Positions 31,127 to 42,513 of a DNA stretch of 64,000 nt are shown piece after piece. Position 1 is the stretch's first letter. Every line of letters starts with the position of its first letter. The translations under genes and the position numbers were made by a program. This DNA comes from Coniochaeta sp. PMI_546 (Eukaryota; Ascomycota; Sordariomycetes; Coniochaetales; Coniochaetaceae). The notes under the pieces are model-generated. The model was not told the origin of the DNA, made no database searches, and saw only the letters and a program-made list of their open reading frames with translations. The DNA lies in assembly GCA_021432605.1 (NCBI GenBank), contig MU271147.1, forward strand, positions 124,001-188,000, given 5' to 3'.

Positions 31127-32914
31127 ATGACCTCCAACGGTGAGGAACGGAATGGCTTACTACAAGACGTCCCAAAGCCGGAGGACAAGTTGGTTCAGGA
31201 GTACCTCATCGGCCGCAACGCTCTCATAGATCAGGAAGCAAAGCTGAACAGCAGTGAGTGATTTAGACCTAGGGGGTTTCACAGACACTCTCTTGCTACC
31301 TTATCGCCCTAACAGCTGCACGCAGATGCAGCATTCCGCCAGGGTTTGTCCCCCGTGGCTAAGAAAGCATGCGCCATTGTGGACCGTATTCGCGACGAGG
31401 AGAAGAGAACGGTTTGGACGCCCCAGCTAGAAGACTCGCTCGCGCAACAGGCGGACGTAACCGTTTATCCCGGCATGATGTTCTCCCTGAGCAAAAGCAC
31501 GATGGAGAGCACCAAGCTCTGGAGGATTGTACGGCAGATGCCCAAAGGAGCTTTGTTGCACGCGCACTTGGACGCCATGGTCGACTTTCATTTCCTGCTC
31601 GATGTGCTGATCAAAACACCGGGAATCCACATGATGGCTGATGTGCCGCTGTCTTCCGAGATTGCTCTGTCAACCGCCAAGATTGTGTTCCGTTTTCGCC
31701 ATGTTGAGCAGACGGAGGGCAACATCTGGCATGATGATTACAAACCCGAGACTCTGATCTTGTTGACGAAGACAGCCGATGAATTCCCCAACGGCGGGCG
31801 GGAGGGCTTTCTAAAGTGGCTGTACAGCCGATGCGTGCTCTCGACCACCGATGCCGTGGCACAGCACCACGGCGTCGACGAGATCTGGGTCAAGTTCTAC
31901 AGATGCTTCCGAGTTGCAAACTCCATTATCCACTACGAGCCCATCTTTCGGATTTTCCTGAGGCGACTGATGAGCCTCCTCAAGGCAGACAGAGTCAACT
32001 ACGTTGAAGTCCGCTTCAGCTGGCAGCTCGATTACTACCGCCAGGACAGCGAGACGCCGGAGTCGGACTACACTCACATGATGAGCACGATTGACGAGGA
32101 AGTCAATTCATTCCAGGCCTCCGAAGAGGGCCGAGGCTTCTGGGGCATCCGAGTGATCTGGGCCACTATCCGGGTCAACCCTACCGAGAATATCATCCAG
32201 GACATGCTTAACTGCATCAAGACCAAGGAGACCCATCCTCACTTGATAGCAGGGTACGACTTGGTCGGGCAAGAAGACGGTGGCCGGCCGCTACGTGACT
32301 TATTGTCCGAGCTCTTCTGGTTCCGCAAGCAGTGCGCCGAACGGGGCCTGAACATACCCTTCTTCTTCCACGCGGGCGAGTGCCTCGGGTCCGGGAGTGA
32401 GGCAGATCACAACCTCTACGACGCCATACTGCTCGGGACGCGGCGGATCGGTCATGGGTTTAGCTTGTACAAGCACCCCCTGCTGATCGACCTGGTCAAG
32501 GAGAAGAAGATCCTCGTCGAGAGCTGCCCGATCAGCAACGAAGTCCTCCGGCTGTGCGGCTCCGTCATGTCGCACCCTTTGCCCGCTTTGCTGGCCAGGG
32601 GCGTGGCTTGCTCGCTGTGCAACGACGACCCGGCCATGCTCGGCCAGGACACGGCGGGCACCACGCACGACTTCTGGCAGGCGTTGCAAGGGTGGGAATC
32701 CCTAGGGTTGGCGGGCCTGGGGTCTTTGGCGGAGAATAGCATCCGCTGGGCTGCGTTTGAGGACCAGACCGCGGAAGAGTGGAATAGAGACCTCAGTGAA
32801 GGTCCTGGGAGTGCCGGTCTGAAGGCACAGCGGCTTGAGGAGTGGGCTGCGGAATGGGAGAGGTATTGCGCTTGGATCGTTTCCGAGTTTGGCAACGGCG
32901 ATGGCGCGAAGTAG
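31127..32914 (+). CDS. Adenosine deaminase, ADGF/CECR1-like
   Basis: Exons 31127-31253 and 31326-32914 join in phase 1 (A|AT, Asn) and give 571 residues. The amidohydrolase zinc and catalytic motifs are present: LLHAHLDA near residue 121 (metal-binding HxH), FFHAGE near 391 (catalytic Glu), RIGHGF near 422 and CNDDP near 478. Spacing and the N-terminal extension fit the ADGF/CECR1 branch rather than the 350-residue cytosolic ADA. The expected reaction is deamination of adenosine or deoxyadenosine to inosine, for purine salvage or nucleoside breakdown. Animal ADGFs are secreted, but here the N-terminus (MTSNGEERNGLLQDVP) is hydrophilic and lacks a signal peptide, so an intracellular place is likely. 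All visible active-site residues are kept. Confidence 0.9.
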
Positions 32915-33305
32915 AACTTAAGTAGTCTCTAAAATATGGCCTAGAGCTGATGTGCTGACAAGGTCGAGGTATCATGAGTGTATCCGGGCAGATAGTGGTC
33001 TTAATATATTTTAGTTATTGGAGTACCCATGGTGATCACCATGAACCACCCTCACAGACCATAACGAACAGGTGCGGTCCAATGCTCGACATAGTTTTTT
33101 TATGAACCCACGAAGTCTGGACCGGTAGTCTGTATCGTTACATCCCAGCTGCAATAGCGTGCAGGGACAGTCGGCAGGCGCTGGGTATGACGCTCGCAAG
33201 CTCAAGTACTGACATGTAATTACTCTAGAAGATGAACCTGCTGTTCAGCTCTGAGCTCGACTGTGTTTGTCCTGGGGACAAAATGCATGAGGCACTATTT
33301 CTTCC
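32915..33305. other. Convergent intergenic region
   Basis: Between the deaminase stop and the 3' end of the interrupted kinase gene. Nothing recognised. Confidence 0.5.
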
Positions 33306-34061
33306 TCAAACCTTCAATAGAGAAACTAACTCATCCACCACCTCAAACTTCTGCAACCAGCAACTTTGGATGATCTCTGCAAAAGGGATGCCGTTCAAGT
33401 CAGGAAAATCGTGACTGGAGTATCTTCTCCCCACTTCTTCGCTCTGAAATTCCTGGAAGGGCGCCTTGCCCGTCATGATGTAGTAGATCGTCGAACCCAG
33501 GCTGAAGAGGTCCGTCTTGACTGTTGGGGCCTGCTTGGAGGGTCGACTAAGATTGGGGGCCGTATAGCGAACGCCGGGACAGGTCTCTGTGCGCGAGCCA
33601 TCGATTGACGAGCCGGAGAAGTCGATGACTTTGAGACAAAGATGATCGTCCAAGACGAAGTTATGCGGCCCAATGTCGCAGTGAATTACAGCTGAATGAT
33701 GCAGAAGCTGGACGCATCGGGCGGCTTCCACCACCCACTGCTTTCGTTGCTCGAGGCACACGTCCTTATTGGACTCCAAATAGTTCTTGAGCGTCCCATT
33801 GGACATGTACTCTAGAGTCAGAGTGTGGTTGATTGGGTCTCAGGCCCTCTTCTTCACGAGGCAAGGATGGTCCCCTAGCCGGTCGTAGATTTCCGCTTCT
33901 GTGGCGAGTTCGCGGCATCGTTCTCTGGCGCGGTCAGCACCGGGCCAGGCTGTCTTGATGATGTCGCCGTTTGATAGAAGCTCCACGAAGGATGTTGAGC
34001 CAAGGGCCACAAACTGACCTTTTTGGATCGGAGTTGGGGTTTCTTCCTGAAGGTCGGACAT
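33306..34061 (-). CDS. Small protein kinase-like gene interrupted by one in-frame UGA
   Basis: From the ATG at 34061 to the stop at 33306 the frame is open for 252 codons except one TGA at 33842-33840. Both sides belong to one kinase domain: FVALGSTSFVELL (glycine-loop region), DIIKTAWP (candidate Lys), EAEIYDRLGDHPCLVK, then after the TGA DPINHTLTLEYMSNGTL, VIHCDIGPHNFVLDD (catalytic loop, HCD for HRD), KVIDFSGSS (DFG region with Ser inserted) and DLFSLGSTIYYIMTG. In the fungal family I recall, a Trp precedes Asp here (GWDPxxxTLTLEYM), so TGA stands where TGG is expected. A 46-nt GT-AG pair around it would shift the frame. Alternatives are a young pseudogene, readthrough, an error, or A-to-I mRNA editing (UGA to UGG), known for fungal stop codons. 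Confidence 0.65.
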
Positions 34062-34861
34062 TGCGAGACACAGACTGTACACACGGAGGCGAGAGCCTTT
34101 TATAGTAACCTCAGGTAGTACAAGAAGAGGTTGCGTGGACATCAGGTTGGATAGAGGCGGTCAAGCCACATGACCCCGCGAAAGCAAGTATTCTGGGAAT
34201 ACTGACAATTGACTGTTGGCTCAACACAACGCGTACGCAGGTCGTTGATTACCAGTATTGTCTGAGTGAAAGTGAGGCTATAGGATTGCAAAAGGTAATG
34301 GCCAATGTCGGTTAGCATTTTCGCCGGTATCCGAGGCTCCGTCCGATACAGATACAACTCACAGATGAAAGTAGTAGGACCTTATGGAAGATATTGGTTG
34401 AATACCCTACATGCGAACTCGTCTATCCTTCCACAGTGGTGAGCTATCGCTCGCAGTTTGACATTTACAGCTGTAGATCAAATGCTGCATCCGGTCTGTT
34501 ATCAGTCGGTACAATATCAGCCTGGTGGCGCCCGGGTACTCAGACTAATGAGGTCACTGAAGCACTTGCGTCAAAGCAGACCTCAACTGGGGTCTTTAAC
34601 AGATTTTGCGCCACCAACGGCAAGACTCTCCTCGCCAAGTTCGATGGAGTGAAGAACTACGCTCATGAGCTTTTCATTCAAGAAGGTTGCCACCTTTGCC
34701 GTACCATCGCAGACCTGATCATAACCTTAAGCATAGAAAGAAGCAAACATAGATACACCAAAAAAGACTACCTAATAACATCGAGATAAAACAGTATGTA
34801 CCACAGCTCGCTCATCCAACACCAAGTGCCCTCCTTGCAAACCCTGCATCACATCACCCTC
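34062..34861. other. Intergenic region
   Basis: Upstream of the interrupted kinase and downstream of the membrane-anchored protein gene. A 131-codon + frame (34394-34789) has no recognisable domain. Confidence 0.5.
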
Positions 34862-36660
34862 TCACTTTCCCGCCCCCGTCACACCCCCCTGGCCATGCCC
34901 ATGCACACTACCACTATCATTCCCATCCCTGCTCCCCGGCACACTATCCCCAGGCAACTCAGCCCCCACCCTCGCGTCGCCCACCAGCTCGTGACTATAA
35001 GACTGATCCGGCAGCTCATACATGGCCCTCGGCCCCTCCAACTCCTGCGGCACCTCGCTGCCCTCCAGCTGCTGCGGCGTCTTCTTCTCCCACGCGTACC
35101 CCGGCGGCGGACTGCCCCCGTACGCCGCCTCGGGACTCGCATACCGCGGATCGTAGATCGGCGTCCCGTGCGCGTCGTACGCCACAGCACCAGCCCCTCC
35201 CGTGCTGTTGTTCGGGTCGAGGGCCGTGTTCTCCATCTCCGGAACACCTTCCCTCTGTTGTTGTTGTTGCTGTAGCTGCCTCAGATGTTCCCTCCGCCGG
35301 AAGAAGAATAGTGCGCCCAGCACACCCGCCACGGCCAGGACGCCGAGGGTCACGCCCACGCCGATGCCGGCCTTTGCGCCCGAGGACAGGCCGGGGTCGG
35401 ACGTCTGCTCCGCCGACGGCGCGGTGGAGTTACTCGGCGGGGCAGCCTGGGCGGTGGCGTTGAATGTCGGCACGGCCTGCGCCTGCTTCCAGGTGCCGTC
35501 TGCATCGAACTTGATCTCTGTCAGGAGGCCTTTGACGAAGTAGTAGATGCGGATCTGGCTCGACGAGAAGTCAGAGGTCACGCCCAGCGGCGCGTTGGGC
35601 TCGTCGGCTTGCGGCCAGAAGAGGGTCGATACGTTGGAGTTCAGGCCCCAGACGAAACGGATGTTGGCCGCGGAGTAGAGGTTGCGGTCGGTGCCGATGT
35701 ACCATACCGATCGGGTGAAGGCGCTGTCGACTGTGATGCCGACGCCCTTTGGGGTGCCGTAGTAGGGCAGAGTGAAGTTGACTGGGGATGTGGTGTTGAG
35801 AGCGATAGTACTGGCGTTGGAGTTGGAGTTGGTTGTTAGGTTGCCTGATAGGGGGCGGGGGAATGTGGCTATGGGGTGGTCAGGTGCGGGCCAGAGTGTG
35901 TAAGGAGGGATAAGACTTACAGATGTGCCAGGAGTCGTCCGTGTTGAACCTTGTCACCTCGATGTTCTCGGAATCGCGAGGGAAGACGACGCTGATGTTG
36001 GCGTTGCCGGTGAAGGCGGCGTGGATTGCACTCGAGGCAGGGTGGTCTGGGGAGACCATCTCGCGGTAATGCCAACCGGTCTCGGTTGTATAGCCAATCT
36101 CGTTGATAGCCTGGTCTTCGTCGTGGTAGTATACCCGGTAGCCGGCGGTGGAGCCGAGCACGAGACTTGCTAGACCCGTCTGGCTGTTCACTGACGGCGA
36201 GTCGCCGCTGATGACCCAGCTGCCCTGGCTGGTGAACTTGCCCGAGGACCAGTCGCACTGGAACAGGGCGTTGACGATCTCGCCGCGCTCGCTCTGGTAG
36301 AACATTGATGCCCTAGGCTGTATCAGTTTCGGGCTCTAAATTGGTGAAGCAAGGGAAGTCCTACATGGTCGTCTTGCCGGTCCACCATCCGACCCCGCTG
36401 AGTGCTGTGTTATTCTTCGGCTTGTACGCGGACTGCGTAGGGAGAACATTTGGTTTGTCGATGGGGTATATCGGGGTGTTATTGCTGTTGCAAGAACTGT
36501 ATTGTATAGCGAGCGTCGTCAAGTTCTGGACAAGCAGTTGGGGGCCCATCTGCGTCCACCATGCCGTTATTGCTGGCGATGCATCACTTGGCTGTGTTGC
36601 AGTCGCAAGGACCGCGAGAAGCTGCAACGACAACGACCGGAGGGATGGTATGAAACCCAT
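34862..36660 (-). CDS. Secreted-type single-pass membrane protein with lectin-like beta-propeller ectodomain
   Basis: Exons 36660-36365, 36312-35921 and 35868-34862 join in phases 2 and 1 and give 564 residues. The start MGFIPSLRSLSLQLLAVLATATQ is a signal peptide. The ectodomain (about 30-370) has repeated blade-like segments with Trp/Tyr and Asn/Asp (ITAWWTQMGPQ, MFYQSERGEIVNALFQCDW, YRVYYHDEDQAINEIGY, RSVWYIGTDRNLYSAAN, QIRIYYFVKG), the texture of fungal fucose-lectin-like or YWTD-type propellers. A Ser/Thr/Pro stem, one transmembrane helix (VGVTLGVLAVAGVLGALFFF) with RRR stop-transfer, and a Gln/Pro-rich cytosolic tail of about 130 residues follow. Such proteins are common in Pezizomycotina, with unknown ligands. 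Sugar binding is an inference from the repeat pattern. Confidence 0.8.
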
Positions 36661-38748
36661 ACTGGGCGTTTCTCTCGATAGAAGACTCCTTCTGATAAAG
36701 CAGATATTTTGATAGACAACGACAACGCAGATAAACCACTCCAACCTAGGAGGCTTCCTTCAAGTCAAGGAAATCACACCGCGAGAGCAAGAACCACAGA
36801 AGCAAAAACGACAAAAAGAAAGAGACGATGAGAAAGGGAAACGAGATACCACGACCATGAATGACAAGTGAGGCCTGCAAACCACGGTTAGCTGACTGTC
36901 ACGACAGCGCCAAACCGCGCTATATGCTGACAATGCCGGGGGTCGCGGCGACGGCTAAGCGGCCCTCGCTCAGCCATAGGGCAACTAAATCGACCTAGTC
37001 GTGTTGATCGGACGGCCTAGCGAGGAGATGTCATCTTAATGCAGAGCCAGTCACCGGTCGAAGCATCAGTGATAGGCTGCCGAGGACGAGCTCCGCTGCT
37101 GGAGACTACAGGGTAGAGATTTCTGAACAGCGACACTCGTATCCGTACGGTACAGCGTCATGGTGAAGGAGAGAAATGATCTGCGACGTGCATGGTACGT
37201 CTTACTGTGGTACTCTTGCGACTGAATCGAAAAGCCGGGCGATGCAACGAGGGTGCCGGGTTCCCACGCAATGACAACGAGTCTCGACAAAGCCAGTGTC
37301 GTGTGTCTGTCTACTCCTGTTTACCCAGAGAGTAACCGAGCTGCACCGCCAAACTCATGATTGCCTCTTCCTTTGTGAAATGTATGCGAATCCGAGTCCT
37401 GATACCTCGGACGGACAAAGACGACAGACGGGGACAATGCAGCAAAAGACGTTGCATGGGGCTGAGAAAGCAACGCCTCACCCGCCTGCCCGCCTGATGG
37501 AGAGAGTCTGGTTGGTGGCCCATCGAGGCGGGAAGGAGCGAACCCCTTGCCGTGAATCGGTAACAGCTCGTCCAATAGGCTCCTTCCGCTTTACGAGACC
37601 TCTCTAACCACCAACTTTAGCGCATTTCAGAGGACACCCATGTCGTCCCAAGGGTGCATTTGGTACCTTAGGGCTGCTTGTCAGATATGTACTTCTTGCG
37701 TGGCTTTGACAATCCTGTCCGTGTTTCTGTTTCAATGCTTTCATGAACGAGAATAATAGACCTTGATCTGTTGTTCTTCGTGCCTGCATATTTTCAGCAT
37801 AGTTTCCGCATGTTGAACCTCAATTCGAGAAGAAACTGGAATTGTTGACAGGCGATGACACAGGGGAAAATTGGAGGAAAAAGCTGACATCGGGTATTGT
37901 CCAATCACCAGAGGGACATCGGTAGCACCAACGTTGCTTACATCACGTACCATAGTAGTGCACTAACGCACCAGCAAGAGACGTTTGCGACGGCGCTGAT
38001 AGCCGAGCACTCTGCTGTCCAAAAATACCAAGATTGCAGGGCCCGGGTGACCGATCAGACGATATCGACGCTGACCTGCATTCACTAGTCGTCTTAGACA
38101 ATAACAACAGCAAGAAACTCCTGACCAGAGACGCCATATGAACCATCGAGATGCCGGTAGCCCGCTTGGCACATCTATGCCATTGACATACTACGCACAG
38201 CTACACACAGTTACACACAGCACATGAAACGATTGCCATGGCCAAAATAGCAAGCAGACTTGGAAGCAGTTGTGCCAGCTGTTCACGACTCCCCTTTTCG
38301 TCTCGCGGCCTTCCATCTGCTCTCCCACAGCCACAACATATCCGACGTCCAAACACTCGATTCAAAATCATTAAATGCAATAGATACCAAGTAGAAAAAA
38401 GACCTCTATCAATGCTAACCTAGGTAGCCAGCGCCCGTACGAGAGAGAGAGGAGGAGGCACTGAGCAGAAGTGGAATAGGATCCTAGGAAGAGAGCGGCC
38501 GCCAGTTTCCATTCCAGTCAAATGCTTACTTTCACCCCCTGATCGATCCCAGCCCCTGAAAACCCATCGCTATCCAGACCCTGCTGACCAACCAACCAAC
38601 CAAACCAAACCATTAGAGAGAGAATTAGCCCAAAGTAAACTCCAGCTGAACCACGTCTTGTGAGCAAGAGCAAGGCCCAAGGCCTATGCTTTACTTTGCC
38701 CGAGCCATACCACCATATCTGCCCAGGGGGAGAGAGAGAGAGGGGCCA
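36661..38748. other. 2.1-kb intergenic region
   Basis: Holds the promoter of the membrane-anchored protein gene and the 3' flank of the phosphofructokinase gene. A short ACCA/ACCAA repeat lies at about 38587-38611. Frames such as 37296-37607 look random. No gene recognised. Confidence 0.5.
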
Positions 38749-41303
38749 TCACTCCTCCAACCCCCTCTTGACATCCTTAGCCCTGAGTCCCACCAGATTC
38801 CTCTCGGGCTTCTGGTAACTCGGCCGCCCGCCCAGGATATCCACCACCTCCTTCATACCAGTCCAGTAGGCCTCGCGCGGCCTCCTGTTGGGCCAGTCCG
38901 TCTCCCCCTCCTCCAGCGCCTGCATGGGCGAGAACACGACACCCGCGCCCTTGATCCCGATCACGCTGGCGCTGAGCGGGTCCCCCCGCACCTTCTCGTG
39001 CGCCCCCCTCCCGTACGTCTCCAGGTGCTGGATGCACTTGATCGCCAGCCTGACGGCCCGGCACCTGTCCATGGCGCTCGGCACCCCGCCCTGCTGCACG
39101 TGGCCCGGTATCGAGTCCCGCGCCTCGAACCGGTCGTGCGCCTCCTCCCGGATGATGTCAGCGATGAGCTTGGCCGAGTACACCTTGGACGCCTTCTCGT
39201 TGACCAGGATGAGCCGCCCGGCCCGCGACTGGCCCTTGTCGTGCTCGAACACCTCCTTGAGGTGGTGCACGTCCGACGCCAGCATGTCGAGGCTGATGCC
39301 CTCCTCGGGCGTGTAGACCGCCGACGCCCCGACGCCCAGTCCCGCCAGCGTGGCGACGTAGCCCGACCGCCCGCCCTGCGTCTCGATGACGAAGACGCGC
39401 CGGCGCGTGGCCGAGGCGGACTGCTTGATCTTGTCGCAGTAGTTGACCAGCTCGTTCAGGCACGTGTCGGAGCCCAGGCTGTACTCCGTCCCCGGGACGT
39501 TGTTCGAAATGGTAGCTGGAAGCAACACCATGGGGATGCAGAGGCTCGGGAACCTGTCTCGCGCCTTGCGCAGCTGCGATATGGCATTGAAGGCCTCGAA
39601 GCCGCCCACCAGGAACAGCGCGTCGAGTTCGTACTGTCCGATCAGCGACGCGATCAGGTCCATGCCGGACTCGTTGGGGAGCTCGCGGTTGGTGCCGATC
39701 TCGGACCCGCCCTTGGAAGCCCACCCGTCCACCTCGAGCCAGTCGAAGGGCCGGACTGAGCCGAGCGGCTTGTCGCCGTGGTGCCGGGCGAAGCCGGCAA
39801 ACCCGTTATGGATCGCCACGGCCTGGTGCCCGCGGGAGAGGCAGTAGGCCACTGCCGCTCGGACCGCAGCGTTCATGCCGCCGGCTGGGGCGCCGACGTT
39901 GATGAAGCCGATCTTCATTTGCTGTAGGAACCGTGTTAATTCCGCTAACCTTTGTCTGGCGATTGCCACGGGGTGGGAGACGTGGGGCACAACTAACCTT
40001 ATTCTCAGGCAGCACCATCTCAGTGTCCAGCTGCACCCTGGTGGTCATCATGTACGAGTTGTACTGGTCCGCGAACTCGTGGTCTCTCAGCGCCATGGCC
40101 TTGTCGAAGTCATGCGCGTCTATCGCCTGAGAAACCTCTTTGGTGTCCCGGACAGCCTCCATGAGCGGTTTGCGGACGATCTTGTTCTCGGTAATAGCGA
40201 TGAAGCAAGTCTCGCTCTCGGGGGTGGCCTCCAGGACAGCCTTGACGGCCTCGACGCCTTGTAGAGTGGCAAGCATGCGGTCGTATGCTACCGCTGTACC
40301 GCCTCGCTGGACGTGGCCTAGCGTGGTGATGCGGGTGTCCAGTGCCAGCCCGTTCTTGTCCGCTAGAAGGGACTTCAGCATTTCACAGGTAATCTTAGCT
40401 CCATGTCTGTCCTGAGCGCCCTCTGCGACGATGACGATCGTCTTGCGCTTGCCCAGTTTCCGGTGCTGTGCTCTGTTAGCTTCTCCTCCATATCAGCACC
40501 CCAACAGACGTAGCAGACAGTACCTTCTCAATGACGGAGCTCATTTCCTCCTTCCAGTTGTCTTCCCTAGGTTTCTCCGGAATGAAGATGAAGTCCGCCC
40601 CCGTAGCCACGCCAGCCATCAGGGCGAGCCATCCGCAGTGGCGACCCATGACCTCGATGACGAATGCTCTCGAATGTGACGAGGCCGTGGCCTCGATGTA
40701 GTCGACCATCTCGCAGATCCTCGCAAGGGCCGAATAGCACCCAATTGTGGCATCGGTGCCGGACAGATCATTGTCGATCGAACCGACCAAGCCCACAATA
40801 TTCAGGCTCTTATAGGGCGCAATCTGCTCCTCCGTAAGCTGCTTTGTAGACACGAGCTCCTCGAGCAGACTCGGCCACTCCGCTCTGAACCGGTCAGCAC
40901 CGGTCAGCGAGCCGTCTCCGCCGCAGATGATTATGGCATCGATGCCGTGCACAATCATGTTCTTCGCGGCAATGAGCCGGCCGGGGCGTTCGTAGAAGGC
41001 CATGCACCGGGCGGTGCCGATCAGCGTGCCGCCCTCGGACAGCCAGCCGCGCACGTCGTGCCACTCCATCTTGCGGATGAAGTCACCGCCCTGCACGAGA
41101 CCCTCGTAGCCTTCGTACACGCAGTACGCTTCGCAGCCCATGTGTATCGCCATGCGCACGCAGGCGCGGACCACGCCGTTCATGCCTGGGGAGTCGCCGC
41201 CCGAGGTCATGATGGCGATCTTCTTCTTGGGTTTTGGGGTGATTGTGTTTGTGGCGCCATGGTCGGGCACTGGGGTCGTGCCCGGCTGTTCGTTGAGCTC
41301 CAT
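38749..41303 (-). CDS. pfkA: ATP-dependent 6-phosphofructokinase
   Basis: Exons 41303-40524, 40465-39998 and 39921-38749, all phase 0, give 806 residues, the usual length of fungal PFK (about 780-980) with two tandem bacterial-type halves. The ATG at 41303 is the first in frame; an upstream TTG is ignored. The catalytic N-half shows [37 protein letters not shown] (catalytic Asp) and [10 protein letters not shown]. The C-half has the diverged allosteric equivalents ([48 protein letters not shown]). The enzyme converts fructose 6-phosphate to fructose 1,6-bisphosphate in cytosolic glycolysis. The upstream leader carries short GCGGTA repeats. Confidence 0.97.
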
Positions 41304-42513
41304 GGCTGGGTAGGTCAATCGGTATGGTTTATAGGTCAGGAGTGTAACAGGTTGACGATAGCGGTAGCGGTAGCGGATGCGGATGTGAGGTTGAAGCTAT
41401 ATGAACGGCACTTTCGGAATCGGTACACTCGGTGGTAGTGGACGAGGGATAGAGTAAGAAAGAGATTCGAAGAGTAGCAAGATTCACGCACGCCACATAG
41501 ATGCAATTGCAATGTTGAGCATGCGGCAATAAGATAGGACAGAGAGACGACGACCTGGGCAAAAAGAGTGAAGTAGAGGTATTATCTGATGTCGTGTCGA
41601 TGTGTATTTGGTATGATAGGATACCTAGTCAAGACTGGTGGTACACCTTGTTTCCGGCGGTGCTTGGCTTTGCGTCTTGTCCGCGCTGGAACCACCCAAC
41701 ACCAAATTGCTCAAAAGGTTGAGTTGAGTTGAGTTGAGGGTGGGATTGGGGAAGCTGCATGGGGTGAAAAGCCTCGAATCCATTGACGTCGAGGGGACAA
41801 AACAGCTCTTATCGTTATCAGCTAGCGCGGGGTTGAAGTACACGGGGAGCTGTGAATTTCATTCTATTTTTCTCTGAAGCTCCGACCACCGGAAATGTCA
41901 CCGGCCAAGGTCTGAGATAGTAAAGACAACAGTCTTTTTTATCCCTCAATGCAACAGGAGATGGAAGACAGACCGCAGCGAGATTTGGCGAATCAGAAGC
42001 TCTTGATATAGAGAAGATTCTGTCATACTGCATGCTAAGACAACACCATCAGACTACACGTAGGTAGATCTAGAGCTATTTGATAAGGACTTTGTGTACG
42101 ACCTTTGAAGTAGAGGTACCAAGATGCAAGACGCAGCGGGACTGAGGGGTTTTCTTGGAGATGTGACGCTGAAGAGCACTTTGCACAACTTCTTCCACCA
42201 CAATGCTTGATGAACCACACATATTCACCTGTCATCGCTACTGGTTTCAACATTGTCTATTTCTCTGCAATTGAACCTATGGCTCTCATGATATACAGTC
42301 TCACATGACAGAAGTCTCATTAACTGACAGCATCTTGCATGCAGAACATCCCCTGTACCAGCTTCTCTGCAGCAACAGTCTCTCCCTTCCAGTACAGATT
42401 CGATGACCTCCTGGAAGCTTTGATATCTGGAACAAAACAGCCCGACAAATAGCAAACGAAATCTAGACCTGTACGCCTGAATCAGAACCCTCCAGGCAGA
42501 AGAATATAGGCAG
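41304..42513. other. Phosphofructokinase promoter and mucin-like gene 3' flank
   Basis: A GCGGTA/GCGGAT microsatellite lies at 41361-41385, inside the likely PFK leader. A (GTTGA)4 repeat lies at 41718-41738. No gene recognised; minus frames here are short and featureless. Confidence 0.55.
41718..41738. repeat. (GTTGA)4 microsatellite
   Basis: Four perfect GTTGA units in the phosphofructokinase upstream region. Confidence 0.85.

Noticed and set aside
33794-33851. A 46-nt GT-AG intron removing the UGA in the small kinase gene
   Set aside because: Length is not a multiple of three and the donor phase does not restore the downstream kinase frame, despite a CTGAC near the acceptor.
34394-34789. 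A 131-codon + frame
   Set aside because: No domain, no good start context, and no coding-like codon bias.
39158-39724. Alternative frames over the phosphofructokinase gene
   Set aside because: The conserved kinase frame explains the sequence; the others are shadows.
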